From NCBI GenBank assembly GCA_002435985.1, contig DIXD01000099.1, positions 34,314 to 98,313 of the forward strand: a DNA stretch of 64,000 bases, written 5' to 3'. Within the stretch, counting starts at the first letter, position 1. Each line of letters begins with the position of its first letter. Below the pieces are notes generated by a model. The model ran no database searches. It had not been told where the DNA came from and saw only the letters and a program-made list of their open reading frames with translations. This document shows positions 8,541-17,455 of this stretch, one piece after another. The DNA is from Spirochaetaceae bacterium UBA6089 (lineage in GTDB: Bacteria; Spirochaetota; Spirochaetia; Treponematales; Rectinemataceae). A program made the position numbers and the translations under genes.

Positions 8541-9185
8541 TGAGGGCACCCCCATTTTCTCCAACAGCGAAGCTATCTCGTACACTGTCCTTATTCGTCG
8601 GCAGGGAAGATCACCAAAACGGTCCATTTCATCTTTCAACACGGCCTGCCCACCAAGATCGATGTACCCCTTTACATACTTGGGCAGATCATCGATGAAA
8701 AGCGTCTCTTCCAACGAAAAACCGGCATCCTTCAAAACACGCAGATAGGCATTGGGGTTTGGTTTTCCTCTAAGATTATTGAAGCGGATATCATAGACAC
8801 GAATAAAGCAATCCTCGATGCCGAGCCTCTTCAGCACGCGCTCGGCATGCTCGCTCGGGGCGTTCGTCAGCACCGCTTTTGGGAGCCGGATGTCATTGAG
8901 TATGAGTCTGAGTGCGTGATCGGGTTCGAGGCAGTCCTCTTCGCCCTCGGGATGAATATACCGAAAATACCTTTCGGGCTCCGTGAATCCTTGTTCCTGC
9001 ATGAGCCATTCGAGTGTCGTGCCGTAGGGCCTTGCATGCTCCCGACGAAACCGAACGGCCTCATGAAAGGGAAGACCGAACATATCTGCGATAAACTGGT
9101 TCATGCGCTGAGCAACGCCTGTCTCGAGCCCGGTCGCCTCGGAATAGAGGGTGTTGTCAAGATCGAAAAGAAGAGCGCGTATCAT
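8538..9185 (-). CDS. HAD-family hydrolase, pyrimidine 5'-nucleotidase type
   Basis: A 215-residue haloacid-dehalogenase phosphatase. Motif I is FDLDNTLY at residues 7-14, motif II is the threonine of LTNAP, the motif III lysine sits in RGKPNPNAY and motif IV is FIDDLPK. The cap contains YGTTLEWLM, as in the pyrimidine 5'-nucleotidase (SDT1-like) branch, which dephosphorylates UMP/CMP-like nucleotides. It stands alone between the importer operon and the rhomboid gene on opposite strands. Nearby pyrimidine-nucleoside phosphorylase would fit a salvage role, but HAD specificity is hard to predict. Confidence 0.8.
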   Translation of the reverse strand: MIRALLFDLDNTLYSEATGLETGVAQRMNQFIADMFGLPFHEAVRFRREHARPYGTTLEWLMQEQGFTEPERYFRYIHPEGEEDCLEPDHALRLILNDIRLPKAVLTNAPSEHAERVLKRLGIEDCFIRVYDIRFNNLRGKPNPNAYLRVLKDAGFSLEETLFIDDLPKYVKGYIDLGGQAVLKDEMDRFGDLPCRRIRTVYEIASLLEKMGVPS

Positions 9186-9310
9186 ATGCTTATTGTAGTA
9201 TCATGGACTGGCCTTCGAGAGCAAGTTGAAGCAATGGAAAGGCATAAACCTAGCCACTACAGGCTAGCTATGATATCTTAGGCAGAGCAATCTATCCAAG
9301 GGAGCAACAT

Positions 9311-10042
9311 ATGATTCCGATTGGAGATGACAACTCCGGGCATCGGGGAAGAGCTGTCGTGACCTGGACCCTCATTGGGCTCAACATCCTCGTCTTCGTT
9401 TTTCTGCAGAAATTTGCGCTCGACGATTCTGCGACACTGGCCCTCGCCGCGATTCCCGAAGAGATTCTGTCGGGGCGTAGACTCTTCACCCTCATCTCGT
9501 GTCAGTTCACACATGCAGGCTTTTCGCACCTCATCAGCAACATGTTATTTCTCGGCATTTTTGGCGACAACATCGAATGCCGCATCGGCAGACTTCGGTA
9601 TACGCTTCTCTATCTGATCTCCGGTACGATAGGAATTCTGTTGCAGATTCTCATCGCCGCCATGGCGGGCGGCGCAGCGCTCCAAATGCCGCTCGTGGGT
9701 GCATCAGCAGCGATCTCGGGCATACTCGCCGCATACCTTGTCCTCTTTCCTGGCAACAAAGTCGTGGTGCTGCTTTTTTATTTCATACCCTCGGTAATGT
9801 CCGCATGGATGGTGATCGGGCTCTGGTTTTTTCTGCAGGTGCTCGGCGGACTGTCCGGCCTTACGATTCTCCAGAATGGAGGCACAGCCTACTTCGCCCA
9901 CATCGGCGGTTTTTTGAGCGCTTATCTATGGGCAAAAACATACAAACGAAAAGAACTGGAGCTCCTCTATGCGCGACGGAGGAAAAGAACGATATCCGGT
10001 AATGCAGACGGCTTCCAGTGGTGGATCGTCGACGACGAATGA
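9311..10042 (+). CDS. Rhomboid-family intramembrane serine protease
   Basis: A 243-residue polytopic membrane protein with the rhomboid fold. Visible landmarks are the FTLISCQFTHAGFSHLISNMLFL block (early helix with histidines), the catalytic serine in GASAAISG and the catalytic histidine in FAHIGGF. Such proteases cut transmembrane substrates within the bilayer. AGGGAGC precedes the ATG. The gene ends 3 nt before recO, suggesting co-transcription. The 125 bp upstream (9186-9310) contain only a small hairpin CTAGCC-N6-GGCTAG at 9250-9267. Confidence 0.9.
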   Translation: MIPIGDDNSGHRGRAVVTWTLIGLNILVFVFLQKFALDDSATLALAAIPEEILSGRRLFTLISCQFTHAGFSHLISNMLFLGIFGDNIECRIGRLRYTLLYLISGTIGILLQILIAAMAGGAALQMPLVGASAAISGILAAYLVLFPGNKVVVLLFYFIPSVMSAWMVIGLWFFLQVLGGLSGLTILQNGGTAYFAHIGGFLSAYLWAKTYKRKELELLYARRRKRTISGNADGFQWWIVDDE

Positions 10043-10045
10043 GCC

Positions 10046-10819
10046 ATGGCTGAAAGAAACGAGCGCCACAAGGGTTTGGTCCTCCATGCGCGGGACACGG
10101 CCAGAGGCGACAGAATCATCGATTTTTTGTGTGATGAAGGCCTCCTTTCGCTCTTTCTCTTTGGAGGACCGAAAAGTACACTACGGTCTGCCGCGACACC
10201 GTTCGTGTCCGCTGAGATCGAGGCGTATCGCGATAGACGCAGCGATTTCATCAAGCTCACTGGAGTCAATATTCTCGAAACCTACGAGGGTATTCAAAAA
10301 AGTTTTTCTCATATGCAGACGGCGAGCGGGGCGGTGGAGTTTATACTCCACACATCCGCGTTCGGAGGCGAGTACAGCCAAGCGCTCGCCATGATGACGA
10401 GTCTGCTCCGCGAACTTGATGAAATCGATGAGGGACATGCCGGCCTCGCCCTCCATGTTTTTCTATGGAAGGCGCTCGTACCCTTAGGCCTTGCTCCCGA
10501 CACATCAGCGTGCGAGCGCTGTGGCAGGCCGTTTTCGGAGAAAGGAAGCCTGCCGGGCAGACTCTTGATGGGCGAGCGTAGCCTTTTGTGCGCAGCCTGT
10601 TCCGAGGAACGCAGAGAACAAGGCTTTCCGGTTTCGGCGATGATCTGGTTCGATGCAGAGGCTCTCAGCTGCCTCAAGATGGCCCTGCAGCGTTCCTACG
10701 GCGAGGCCGCCCAAATGGTTGGTGCCTCCAGTTCATCCTCCAGTGTCAGGGCAATCATAGAGTCGCTCGCAGAATCCGCCGCGGAGGGGCCTCTGCAGAG
10801 TCTGCGGCTTTTTCACTAG
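10046..10819 (+). CDS. recO: DNA repair protein RecO
   Basis: A 257-residue RecO: annealing and RecA-loading mediator of the RecFOR recombination pathway. The N-terminal OB-fold begins HKGLVLHARDTARGDRIIDFL. A later C-x2-C ... C-x2-C zinc module (CERCGRPF and CAACSEE) is characteristic of RecO. Length is normal. It follows the rhomboid gene by 3 nt. RecJ, a nuclease of the same pathway, lies two genes downstream. Confidence 0.88.
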   Translation: MAERNERHKGLVLHARDTARGDRIIDFLCDEGLLSLFLFGGPKSTLRSAATPFVSAEIEAYRDRRSDFIKLTGVNILETYEGIQKSFSHMQTASGAVEFILHTSAFGGEYSQALAMMTSLLRELDEIDEGHAGLALHVFLWKALVPLGLAPDTSACERCGRPFSEKGSLPGRLLMGERSLLCAACSEERREQGFPVSAMIWFDAEALSCLKMALQRSYGEAAQMVGASSSSSSVRAIIESLAESAAEGPLQSLRLFH

Positions 10820-10913
10820 TTCTTCTCTATTGTCCAATTTTGAAGTAAAATGCAGTTGTATGACGATATAGGTAAAGTGCAGAAGATGAAGAGAAAATGA
10901 GGAGAATCACCGA

Positions 10914-12224
10914 ATGCGAGCCGTCGACATCATTATGAAAAAACGTTCCGGAGAAGCCCTCAATGATGAAGAAATACGATTTATTGTCGAAGGATATGTA
11001 AGAGGAGACATCCCCGACTATCAAGTCTCAGCCCTCTTGATGGCAATATTCTTTCGCGGCATGACCCCGAAGGAGACTGCAATACTCACAGAGGCGATGC
11101 TCGATTCCGGTGAGCGTATGGACCTCTCCGGCATTCAGGGGCCATTTATAGACAAGCACTCGACAGGGGGCGTAGGCGACAAGATTTCTCTGCCGCTCGC
11201 ACCAATGGTCGCCGCCTGCGGCATTAAGGTGCCGATGATGTCGGGCCGTGCCCTGGGCCACACGGGCGGCACACTCGACAAGCTCGAATCCATCCCCGGC
11301 TATGTCACGGCCCTTGATCTTCCAGCCTTTCGGAAAGGCCTCATCGAGGACGGCTTTGCCATGACCGGCCAGAGTGCGCGCGTGGTCCCTGCGGATAAAA
11401 AGCTCTATGCGCTTCGGGATGTCACGGGAACTGTGGAATCCATACCGCTCATCACGGCCTCCATCCTCTCCAAAAAGGTTGCGGAGGGTGCCGAAGGCAT
11501 CGTATTCGATGTCAAATGTGGTTCGGGGGCCTTTATGAAGACCCTCGAGGACGCAAAGGCGCTCGCCGAAAGCCTCGTGGCAACGGCTTCGGCCATGGGC
11601 AGACGTGTCGTCGCGGTGCTGACCGATATGTCCCAGCCCTTAGGATACAAAGTCGGCAATTTCCTCGAAATTGAGGAGACCCTCGACTGCCTCGAAGGCA
11701 AGGGCCCCGACGACGTCATGGAGCTCGTCTACCATTTAGGAGCATGGATGTTGGTGCTCGGCGGTACGGCCCGGAATATCGATGAGGGGCGTGCCCGCTG
11801 TGAAAAGGCAATTGGTTCCGGGGCAGCTCTCGATCTTTTCTATCGCAATATCCTGAGGCAGGGCGGCAGTGTCAGCGAGATGCTTGCGCGCAGAGGAACA
11901 TGGCGCTCCGAATTTTTCCGCGAATTCCGTGCAGATCGGGAAGGGTTCATCGCATCGGTTGATGCCCTCAAGATCGGCCTTGCAGGGGTCCATCTCGGCG
12001 TCGGACGGAATCATACCGACGACCAGGTCAGCTCCACTGCAGGTTTCATCTTCGAAAAAAAACGGGGAGACCTTGTCAAAAAAGGGGAACTCATCGTGGT
12101 CGCATACGGCAAAGACAGCGAAAGCCTCGATTCGGCCGAAGCCCTTATCGACAGCGCTATTTCGATATCCAAAACAGCCCCGGACTCAGTGCCGCTCATA
12201 CTCGAGGAAATCACAGCCCAATGA
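10914..12224 (+). CDS. pdp: Pyrimidine-nucleoside phosphorylase
   Basis: A 436-residue member of the DeoA/Pdp family, which converts uridine or thymidine plus phosphate to base and (deoxy)ribose-1-phosphate. The family signature SGRALGHTGGTLDKLESIPG is complete and the phosphate-binding KHSTGGVGDK is present. The length fits Pdp/DeoA. GAGGAG precedes the start at 8-10 nt. It overlaps the start of recJ by 4 nt. Sequence alone does not separate broad Pdp from thymidine-specific DeoA. Confidence 0.92.
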   Translation: MRAVDIIMKKRSGEALNDEEIRFIVEGYVRGDIPDYQVSALLMAIFFRGMTPKETAILTEAMLDSGERMDLSGIQGPFIDKHSTGGVGDKISLPLAPMVAACGIKVPMMSGRALGHTGGTLDKLESIPGYVTALDLPAFRKGLIEDGFAMTGQSARVVPADKKLYALRDVTGTVESIPLITASILSKKVAEGAEGIVFDVKCGSGAFMKTLEDAKALAESLVATASAMGRRVVAVLTDMSQPLGYKVGNFLEIEETLDCLEGKGPDDVMELVYHLGAWMLVLGGTARNIDEGRARCEKAIGSGAALDLFYRNILRQGGSVSEMLARRGTWRSEFFREFRADREGFIASVDALKIGLAGVHLGVGRNHTDDQVSSTAGFIFEKKRGDLVKKGELIVVAYGKDSESLDSAEALIDSAISISKTAPDSVPLILEEITAQ

Positions 12225-14365
12225 AGTGGACAAAAAAAGACATCGATCCAAGCTTGGTCCTCACGATAGCCCGCCGTTATCAGATCGATCCCCTGACGGC
12301 CTCAATTCTCGTGCGGAGAAACCTTACCGAGCCTGAACAGATTCGGTTCTATCTCGAAGATGACCTTCAGCTTCTCAACAACCCCTTCCTCTTTGCTTCC
12401 ATGGAAGACGCAATCGACCGCATTCTCGTGGCACGCGAAGAAGAAGAGAAAGTCCTCGTCTTCGGCGATTCCGACACTGACGGCCTCACTTCGACAGTGC
12501 TTATGACGGATGCCCTCAAGGACTTCGGCCTCGAAGTATTTCAGAAAGTGCCCGAGGGTGAAGAGCCATATGGCCTATCGAATGCTGCTGTCGATTTTGC
12601 CGAAAATAATGGCATTAGCCTTATTATCACGGTCGACTGTGGCATCTCGAACCATGCGGAAGTCGCTTATGCGCGCCAAAAAGGCATCGATGTCATCATC
12701 ACAGATCACCACCACATCCAGGCCCCAAGCCCTCCGGAAGCCGTCGCCGTGCTCGATCCCAAACTTCCGGACTCCGGCTATCCCTTCCGTGATTTGTCGG
12801 GCTGCGGTGTTTGCCTCAAAGTGGCGCACGCCCTCGCAATCGCCCGTCTCGGCATGTACAAGGAGCCTCTCGCCCTCCTCTACGCAGGCACAGATCCTAG
12901 CGCTCCCGAAGCAAAGCCGACCTTCGTCCTCGAGGCGGCAAGGCTGGATAATCTTATCGAGACTTCTCGCCTGAGGATTCCCTTCGATCCCGAAAGAGCG
13001 TCCGACACGCTCCAAAAACTCGAAAATTTTTTTCGAGGACGCGTCATCATCTCATGGAACAAAAAAGAGACCGATGCCTTTTTCAAGGTACACTTCAGGG
13101 GAAACGTCGATCTCGATGTGATGGACCTCAGTCAGCTCGTAGGTGCGTTCTGGCCCAGCATGACGAAGAGTTCTCTTGCCGATCTCATGCAGGCCTCGAA
13201 GCTAAAAAAATATGCCCGCGAGGCCCCGACTGCCGTCGACACCTTACAAAGCATCTTCAGTGCCTATATCATCCACACCCTTCAATCTCAAGGACTGCTT
13301 AACGAACGAATGTTCCAACTCGCCGCGCTGGGCACGATTGCCGATCTCATGCCGCTCAAAGATGAAAACAGACTCATCGTGCGCAAAGGCATCGAAGGCA
13401 TCAACAGGGCGCCGACAGGGGGCATCCGCGAACTCAAAGTGAGCATGAACCTCGCAAAGCCACTTGAGGCTATCGACATTGCGTGGCAGATAACGCCGAC
13501 CCTCAACGCGGCGGGACGGCTGGGCACCCCCGGCCTCGCACTCAACCTTTTGCAGGCCGACATGGTGGACCATGCCATGGAAGCGGCCTCGCAGCTCATT
13601 CAGGCCAACAACGAACGCAGGCGTCTCGGGACTGAAGGCTGGGACATTGTCCGCGACAAACTCAATGAGAGTCTTGAGCAACATGGCGGGAAATTCGCCG
13701 TCGTGGGAAGTGCGGAGATAAAATCCGGCATCACGGGACTTCTCGCCTCCCGTGCGGCCAATATGATGAAAGTGCCAGTGATTGTCGTGGCATTTAAAGC
13801 CGATGGAACCTGCTCAGGCTCAATCCGCAGTGCCGCCGCCTTCCCCCTTACGAAGCTCCTTGCCCACTGTGCGGACCTTTTTTTGGATTACGGAGGGCAC
13901 GACTCCGCCGCGGGCTTTACCCTCAAGATAGACCAATGGCAGGCCTTCCTAACCCGTCTCTCCGAGTTCATGGACCGCACCGAATACAGCACAGAAGAAC
14001 CGGAGCTCGCCATCGATGCGGAGCTTCCGCATGCGTATGTGAAGCCCGAGCTTCTCCATCTCTGCCGTCAGTTCGAACCCTTTGGGGAGGAGAACGCCCC
14101 GCTTGTCTTCTACTCAAGGCAGGTCCCGATGGTCGACGCCCAGGTTGTCGGTAAAAACGGCAAGAGCCACCTCAAGCTCACCCTCGACTTTGGCGCCTAC
14201 AAGTGGCCTGCCATGCTCTGGGACGGGGCCGAGCGTCTGGAACGGGACTTCTCGTTCCGCAACAAGGATAAGGTCGATATACTGTACAAGGTCACCACAA
14301 ACTACTGGAACGGAGAAGAACGCCCGCAGATAGAACTCTACGACATTCGTCGCGCCGAAGACTGA
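12221..14365 (+). CDS. recJ: Single-stranded-DNA exonuclease RecJ with large insert
   Basis: A 714-residue DHH-superfamily 5'-3' exonuclease acting on single-stranded DNA in recombination and mismatch repair. The metal-binding motifs are GDSDTDG (82-88, all aspartates retained), VDCGIS (138-143) and TDHHH (161-165). GTIADLMPL (371-379) and NAAGRLG (429-435) follow, and a DHHA1 and OB-like C-terminal part completes it. Between about residues 212 and 360 there is a segment of roughly 140 residues not present in standard RecJ of about 570 residues; its fold is unknown. The start overlaps the pdp stop (ATGA). Confidence 0.88.
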   Translation: MKWTKKDIDPSLVLTIARRYQIDPLTASILVRRNLTEPEQIRFYLEDDLQLLNNPFLFASMEDAIDRILVAREEEEKVLVFGDSDTDGLTSTVLMTDALKDFGLEVFQKVPEGEEPYGLSNAAVDFAENNGISLIITVDCGISNHAEVAYARQKGIDVIITDHHHIQAPSPPEAVAVLDPKLPDSGYPFRDLSGCGVCLKVAHALAIARLGMYKEPLALLYAGTDPSAPEAKPTFVLEAARLDNLIETSRLRIPFDPERASDTLQKLENFFRGRVIISWNKKETDAFFKVHFRGNVDLDVMDLSQLVGAFWPSMTKSSLADLMQASKLKKYAREAPTAVDTLQSIFSAYIIHTLQSQGLLNERMFQLAALGTIADLMPLKDENRLIVRKGIEGINRAPTGGIRELKVSMNLAKPLEAIDIAWQITPTLNAAGRLGTPGLALNLLQADMVDHAMEAASQLIQANNERRRLGTEGWDIVRDKLNESLEQHGGKFAVVGSAEIKSGITGLLASRAANMMKVPVIVVAFKADGTCSGSIRSAAAFPLTKLLAHCADLFLDYGGHDSAAGFTLKIDQWQAFLTRLSEFMDRTEYSTEEPELAIDAELPHAYVKPELLHLCRQFEPFGEENAPLVFYSRQVPMVDAQVVGKNGKSHLKLTLDFGAYKWPAMLWDGAERLERDFSFRNKDKVDILYKVTTNYWNGEERPQIELYDIRRAED

Positions 14366-14426
14366 GACGGGCGAAAAGCACGGGAACGAGTGCAGCCCGC
14401 TTACCTGCTTCTCAGCAGAAAAGCTC

Positions 14427-14455
14427 TTGACCAATGTGTAAAAAATCGTTATGGT
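14427..14455 (+). promoter_or_regulatory. Predicted promoter of the tRNA pair
   Basis: TTGACC (14427-14432), 17-bp spacer, TATGGT (14450-14455). The predicted start point lies about 5 nt before the tRNA-Gln 5' end. Confidence 0.5.
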
Positions 14456-14466
14456 ACTCCAAGCAT

Positions 14467-14537
14467 TCCCCGGTTGTGTAATGGTAGCACGGCAGACTCT
14501 GGATCTGCTTGTGGGGGTTCGAATCCTCCCTGGGGAA
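14467..14537 (+). tRNA. tRNA-Gln (anticodon CTG)
   Basis: A 71-nt cloverleaf. The acceptor stem TCCCCGG pairs with CTGGGGA (one G-U). The D-loop contains GTAATGGTAGCAC, the anticodon stem GCAGA/TCTGC holds the loop CTCTGGA with anticodon CTG, and the T-loop GTTCGAATC is standard. CCA is not encoded. Confidence 0.92.
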
Positions 14538-14613
14538 TCTTATTTTTGTTGAGCTGTCTAAGGAAATTCCTCAGACAGAGGAGGCCTACAAAGTCTCCAA
14601 TGTTCCATACCGA

Positions 14614-14685
14614 GGCCCCTTCGTCTATCGGTTAGGACAAAAGATTCTCAATCTTTAAAGAGGGGTTCGATTCCCCTAGGGGCTA
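14614..14685 (+). tRNA. tRNA-Glu (anticodon CTC)
   Basis: A 72-nt cloverleaf. The acceptor stem GGCCCCT pairs with AGGGGCT (first pair G-U). The anticodon stem AAAGA/TCTTT holds the loop TTCTCAA with anticodon CTC, and the T-arm AGGGGTTCGATTCCCCT is standard. CCA is not encoded. Between the two tRNAs (14554-14578) an 11-bp hairpin with one mismatch may mark processing of a shared precursor. Confidence 0.92.
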
Positions 14686-14698
14686 ACGACGATAAAAT

Positions 14699-14727
14699 AA
14701 GTCCTTGTTTTACAGGGGCTTTTTTTA
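14699..14727 (+). terminator. Rho-independent terminator after the tRNA genes
   Basis: AAGTCCTTGT-TTT-ACAGGGGCTT forms a 10-bp stem with two G-U pairs, followed by a run of T. It lies 13 nt after tRNA-Glu. Confidence 0.75.
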
Positions 14728-14890
14728 TTCGAAATACTCCGCGACATTCGTGATGTGGTTGCTGGGCAGGCTCGATCCCGTTTTCGCCCTGTTGGAGAAA
14801 TAGTGCCGAAAAACGCGGGTGCACGACAAATTTGTGACAAGCGCTCGGGCAGTAGCCCGCCGGGACCAGTAATCATCGAAGCGGGAGCTT

Positions 14891-14919
14891 TTGACTCTTC
14901 CCGAATTTTTTGTTATACT
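14891..14919 (+). promoter_or_regulatory. Strong sigma70 promoter of the CarD gene
   Basis: TTGACT (14891-14896), exactly 17 bp, TATACT (14914-14919). Initiation is expected at about 14926-14929, essentially on the ATG at 14929, which implies a leaderless or nearly leaderless mRNA. Confidence 0.7.
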
Positions 14920-14928
14920 AGATTATCT

Positions 14929-15429
14929 ATGCCCAATGAGCAGACCACAACCTTTTTAATCGACCAACGCATCGTCTATCCAAGCCAGGGTGTCGGTCGC
15001 ATCATGGAGATTCGGGAAAAAGTCTTCAATGGCCAGAAGACTCTCTATTATATCATCTATCTCGAATTCTCCGATATGACCGTCATGGTCCCTGTGGATA
15101 AGGTCGACAGGCTCGGCATCCGCCCCCTCGTGTCCAAGGAAGAGGCAGAGACGGCCCTCAACTATATCTCTCAGGCGGCATCCACAATTCCTTCCGACTG
15201 GAAACTGCGCTACCAGATGAACCTCGACCTGCTAAAAAAAGGCTCGATCATGGACATTGCAGCTGTCGTTCGCTCGCTCTACCAGCGTTCGAAGATCAAG
15301 GAACTACCGATCCTCGAGCGCAAGCTCTACGAATCGGCCCTCAATCTGCTCCAGGATGAGATAGCCTTCGCCTTGGGACGCCCCAAGGAAGAGATCGTCG
15401 CAATCATCAGAGAAAATCTAGACAAATGA
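14929..15429 (+). CDS. CarD/CdnL-family RNA polymerase-binding regulator
   Basis: A 166-residue CarD_CdnL_TRCF-family protein. The N-terminal RNA-polymerase interaction domain (DQRIVYPSQGVGRIMEI...YYIIYLEFSDMTVMVPVDKVDRLGIR) is followed by a helical DNA-contacting C-terminal domain. Family members stabilise the open promoter complex, mainly at rRNA and housekeeping promoters. The start is set at MPNEQTTTF, because upstream codons run into the promoter. No Shine-Dalgarno sequence precedes it, consistent with a leaderless message. It overlaps ispDF by 4 nt, so the two are coupled. Confidence 0.88.
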   Translation: MPNEQTTTFLIDQRIVYPSQGVGRIMEIREKVFNGQKTLYYIIYLEFSDMTVMVPVDKVDRLGIRPLVSKEEAETALNYISQAASTIPSDWKLRYQMNLDLLKKGSIMDIAAVVRSLYQRSKIKELPILERKLYESALNLLQDEIAFALGRPKEEIVAIIRENLDK

Positions 15430-16634
15430 GCCATTCTGTGCCCAAACCCATCCCCGCTCCAAGACTGCCCATTGCAGAGCAGGCCTTTGCCATCATCGCT
15501 GCGGCGGGATCCAGCACCCGGTATGGGGAAGTCAAAAAGGAATTCGAGCCCCTTGGTGGTCTCACCGTCCTCGAGCGCGCGATTGAGCCCTTCATAGCAT
15601 GCTGTGCAGGCATTGTCGTCACCTGTCCAGTAGGAGCAAAGGCTGCATTCGAAGCCTTTTTCGCTCAATCGGCGCTGCGTCCAGCCCTCCTTCTGCTTGC
15701 GGTAGGCTTTGAAATTGTCGAAGGCGGCATAGTCCGCCAGGAATCCGTGCGGCTCGGACTGCGAGCGCTCGCCACATTGGGCTGCACAGAGGGTGTCGTG
15801 CTCATCCACGACGGAGCCCGTCCATGGATTTCCCGAGTGCTTATCCAGAAAACCCTCGAATGTGCGCGAGCCGGGGGCGCATGCCTGCCCCTCATGCCGC
15901 TCACCGAAACGCCCAAAATAGTCGAGGGAGAATATATTGCCACGCATCCTGCGAGAGCTCACACGATGACGGCGCAGACGCCCCAGGCCTTTTCATTCCC
16001 AGAAATCCTGGCCGCCCATGAACTGGCCCACAAAGAACACTACAACGCCACCGACGATGCGATGATATGGGACCACTATGTGGGGCCGGTCCGTTGGATC
16101 GAGGGCGAGCGCCAAAATCAGAAAATAACCTTTAAGGGAGACATTATGAATGGTCCGGCACTGCGCACGGGCATCGGTTACGATATCCATCCGCTGGTCG
16201 AGGGCCAGCCCCTCCTCCTTGCGGGCGTGCGCGTCGAGAGTGATCGCGGCGAAGCGGGGTACTCCGACGGCGATGTGCTCTGGCACGCGATCATCGATGC
16301 TGCGCTTGGCGCGGCGGCGCTTGGGGATATCGGCTCGCACTTCCCTCCCGGGGCACCCGAATGGAAGAACGCCGATTCGACTGAGCTGGCGCGGGCAATC
16401 TTCAGAATGATCAAAGAGCGCGGCTTTGCGATCGTCAATCTCGACTGTAATGTAATCTGCGAAAGACCCAAACTCGGTCCGTATCGGGAACGGATACGCA
16501 ACGCCATTGCAGAGACCTTTGAGCTTCCGCCCGAGGCAGTCTCATTCAAGGCAAAGACAAAAGAAGGCCTCGATGCAACCGGCCGCGGCGAAGCGATCGA
16601 GGCCCAAGCAGTGGTGCTGCTGGAGCGCAGATAG
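15426..16634 (+). CDS. ispDF: Bifunctional IspD/IspF, non-mevalonate isoprenoid synthesis
   Basis: A 402-residue fusion carrying two steps of the MEP pathway. Residues 1 to about 240 are IspD, with the nucleotide loop AAAGSSTRYGEVKKEF (cytidylyltransferase making CDP-ME). Residues 241-402 are IspF, beginning MNGPALRTGIGYDIH (cyclising CDP-ME2P to MEcPP). IspF zinc ligands are visible as the D and H of YDIH and the H of VLWHA. The usual histidine of the HSD-G-D motif is tyrosine here (GYSDGDV). The end ATGRGEAIEAQAVVLL is typical. The IspE step is not encoded here, as in other IspDF organisms. Confidence 0.93.
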   Translation: MSHSVPKPIPAPRLPIAEQAFAIIAAAGSSTRYGEVKKEFEPLGGLTVLERAIEPFIACCAGIVVTCPVGAKAAFEAFFAQSALRPALLLLAVGFEIVEGGIVRQESVRLGLRALATLGCTEGVVLIHDGARPWISRVLIQKTLECARAGGACLPLMPLTETPKIVEGEYIATHPARAHTMTAQTPQAFSFPEILAAHELAHKEHYNATDDAMIWDHYVGPVRWIEGERQNQKITFKGDIMNGPALRTGIGYDIHPLVEGQPLLLAGVRVESDRGEAGYSDGDVLWHAIIDAALGAAALGDIGSHFPPGAPEWKNADSTELARAIFRMIKERGFAIVNLDCNVICERPKLGPYRERIRNAIAETFELPPEAVSFKAKTKEGLDATGRGEAIEAQAVVLLERR

Positions 16635-16654
16635 CCCTTCAGGAAGATAGCCCC

Positions 16655-17455
16655 TCAGAGTGAAATCAGAACGATCGACAGACTGATACCCCCAAAGGTG
16701 AGGAGCTGTGGTACGTGGAGGGGCAGTTCCGAGACAAAATATGTCGCAATCGAAGGATACAATACGAGAAGTCCGTAGAACGAGGGTGCGACGGCCGTCA
16801 TCTTCCCCCGCTCAAAGGCGATCTGCTTGATGAAAAACGAAGAAATACCACAAAAGATGTACACATAGAGATACGCTGAAACGAACCAGCTCAAAAAGTT
16901 CGAGCCATGGCTGAGCCGCAGTGCCTCCAGGGCGAGTACCATGAATCCTCCGAGCGCACCCGCGGCGCTTCCGAGAGACACTCCTACCTGTTTAGGATTC
17001 ATGTGTCGACTCGCAAAGAGCATGAATATGGCAAAAGCCGTCGGGATGAAAAATGCAATCCAGAATGCATCCACCTTAAAATGCTGTGATGACTCCTGTC
17101 CCATAAACCCTGCATACGCCAGCAATGCCGCCATAACGATAATCCAAGGGATTTTCTTCGATGAGGTTTTTTCTCCAAGCATCCAATACGAGAGTACAAT
17201 AGTGAAAATGATGTTCGAGCCACCAATGGCGGCCACGACATTCGGCGGCAAGACCCCGAGGGCAAGGTAGTTGAAAATCGGCTGCACATTCATGAGGATG
17301 AAGCCGCTCGTCCAGCCAATCACCTCGCCCTGCCGGACTTTTTCTCCTCGGCGCTTCGCGGACAGCCAGCTCACATGCTTTTTTTGAAGCGAAAAGCCCA
17401 AAGACAATAGAAAGTTCCCCAGAAGAGCGGTGAAATAAGCTGCTACCGTGCTCAT
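16655..17455 (-). CDS. DMT-superfamily membrane transporter
   Basis: A 266-residue polytopic membrane protein with about nine to ten hydrophobic helices and the two-fold repeat look of the EamA/DMT superfamily. It starts MSTVAAYFTALLGNFLLSLGFSLQKK and contains NVVAAIGGSNIIFTIVLSYWMLGEK, the end of the first repeat. The nearest flavour is NIPA-like, but the substrate is unknown. The start at 17455 is preferred because it gives an ATGA overlap with the upstream GH31-like gene and removes a long non-membrane leader. The pair is probably one transcript. Confidence 0.78.
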   Translation of the reverse strand: MSTVAAYFTALLGNFLLSLGFSLQKKHVSWLSAKRRGEKVRQGEVIGWTSGFILMNVQPIFNYLALGVLPPNVVAAIGGSNIIFTIVLSYWMLGEKTSSKKIPWIIVMAALLAYAGFMGQESSQHFKVDAFWIAFFIPTAFAIFMLFASRHMNPKQVGVSLGSAAGALGGFMVLALEALRLSHGSNFLSWFVSAYLYVYIFCGISSFFIKQIAFERGKMTAVAPSFYGLLVLYPSIATYFVSELPLHVPQLLTFGGISLSIVLISL

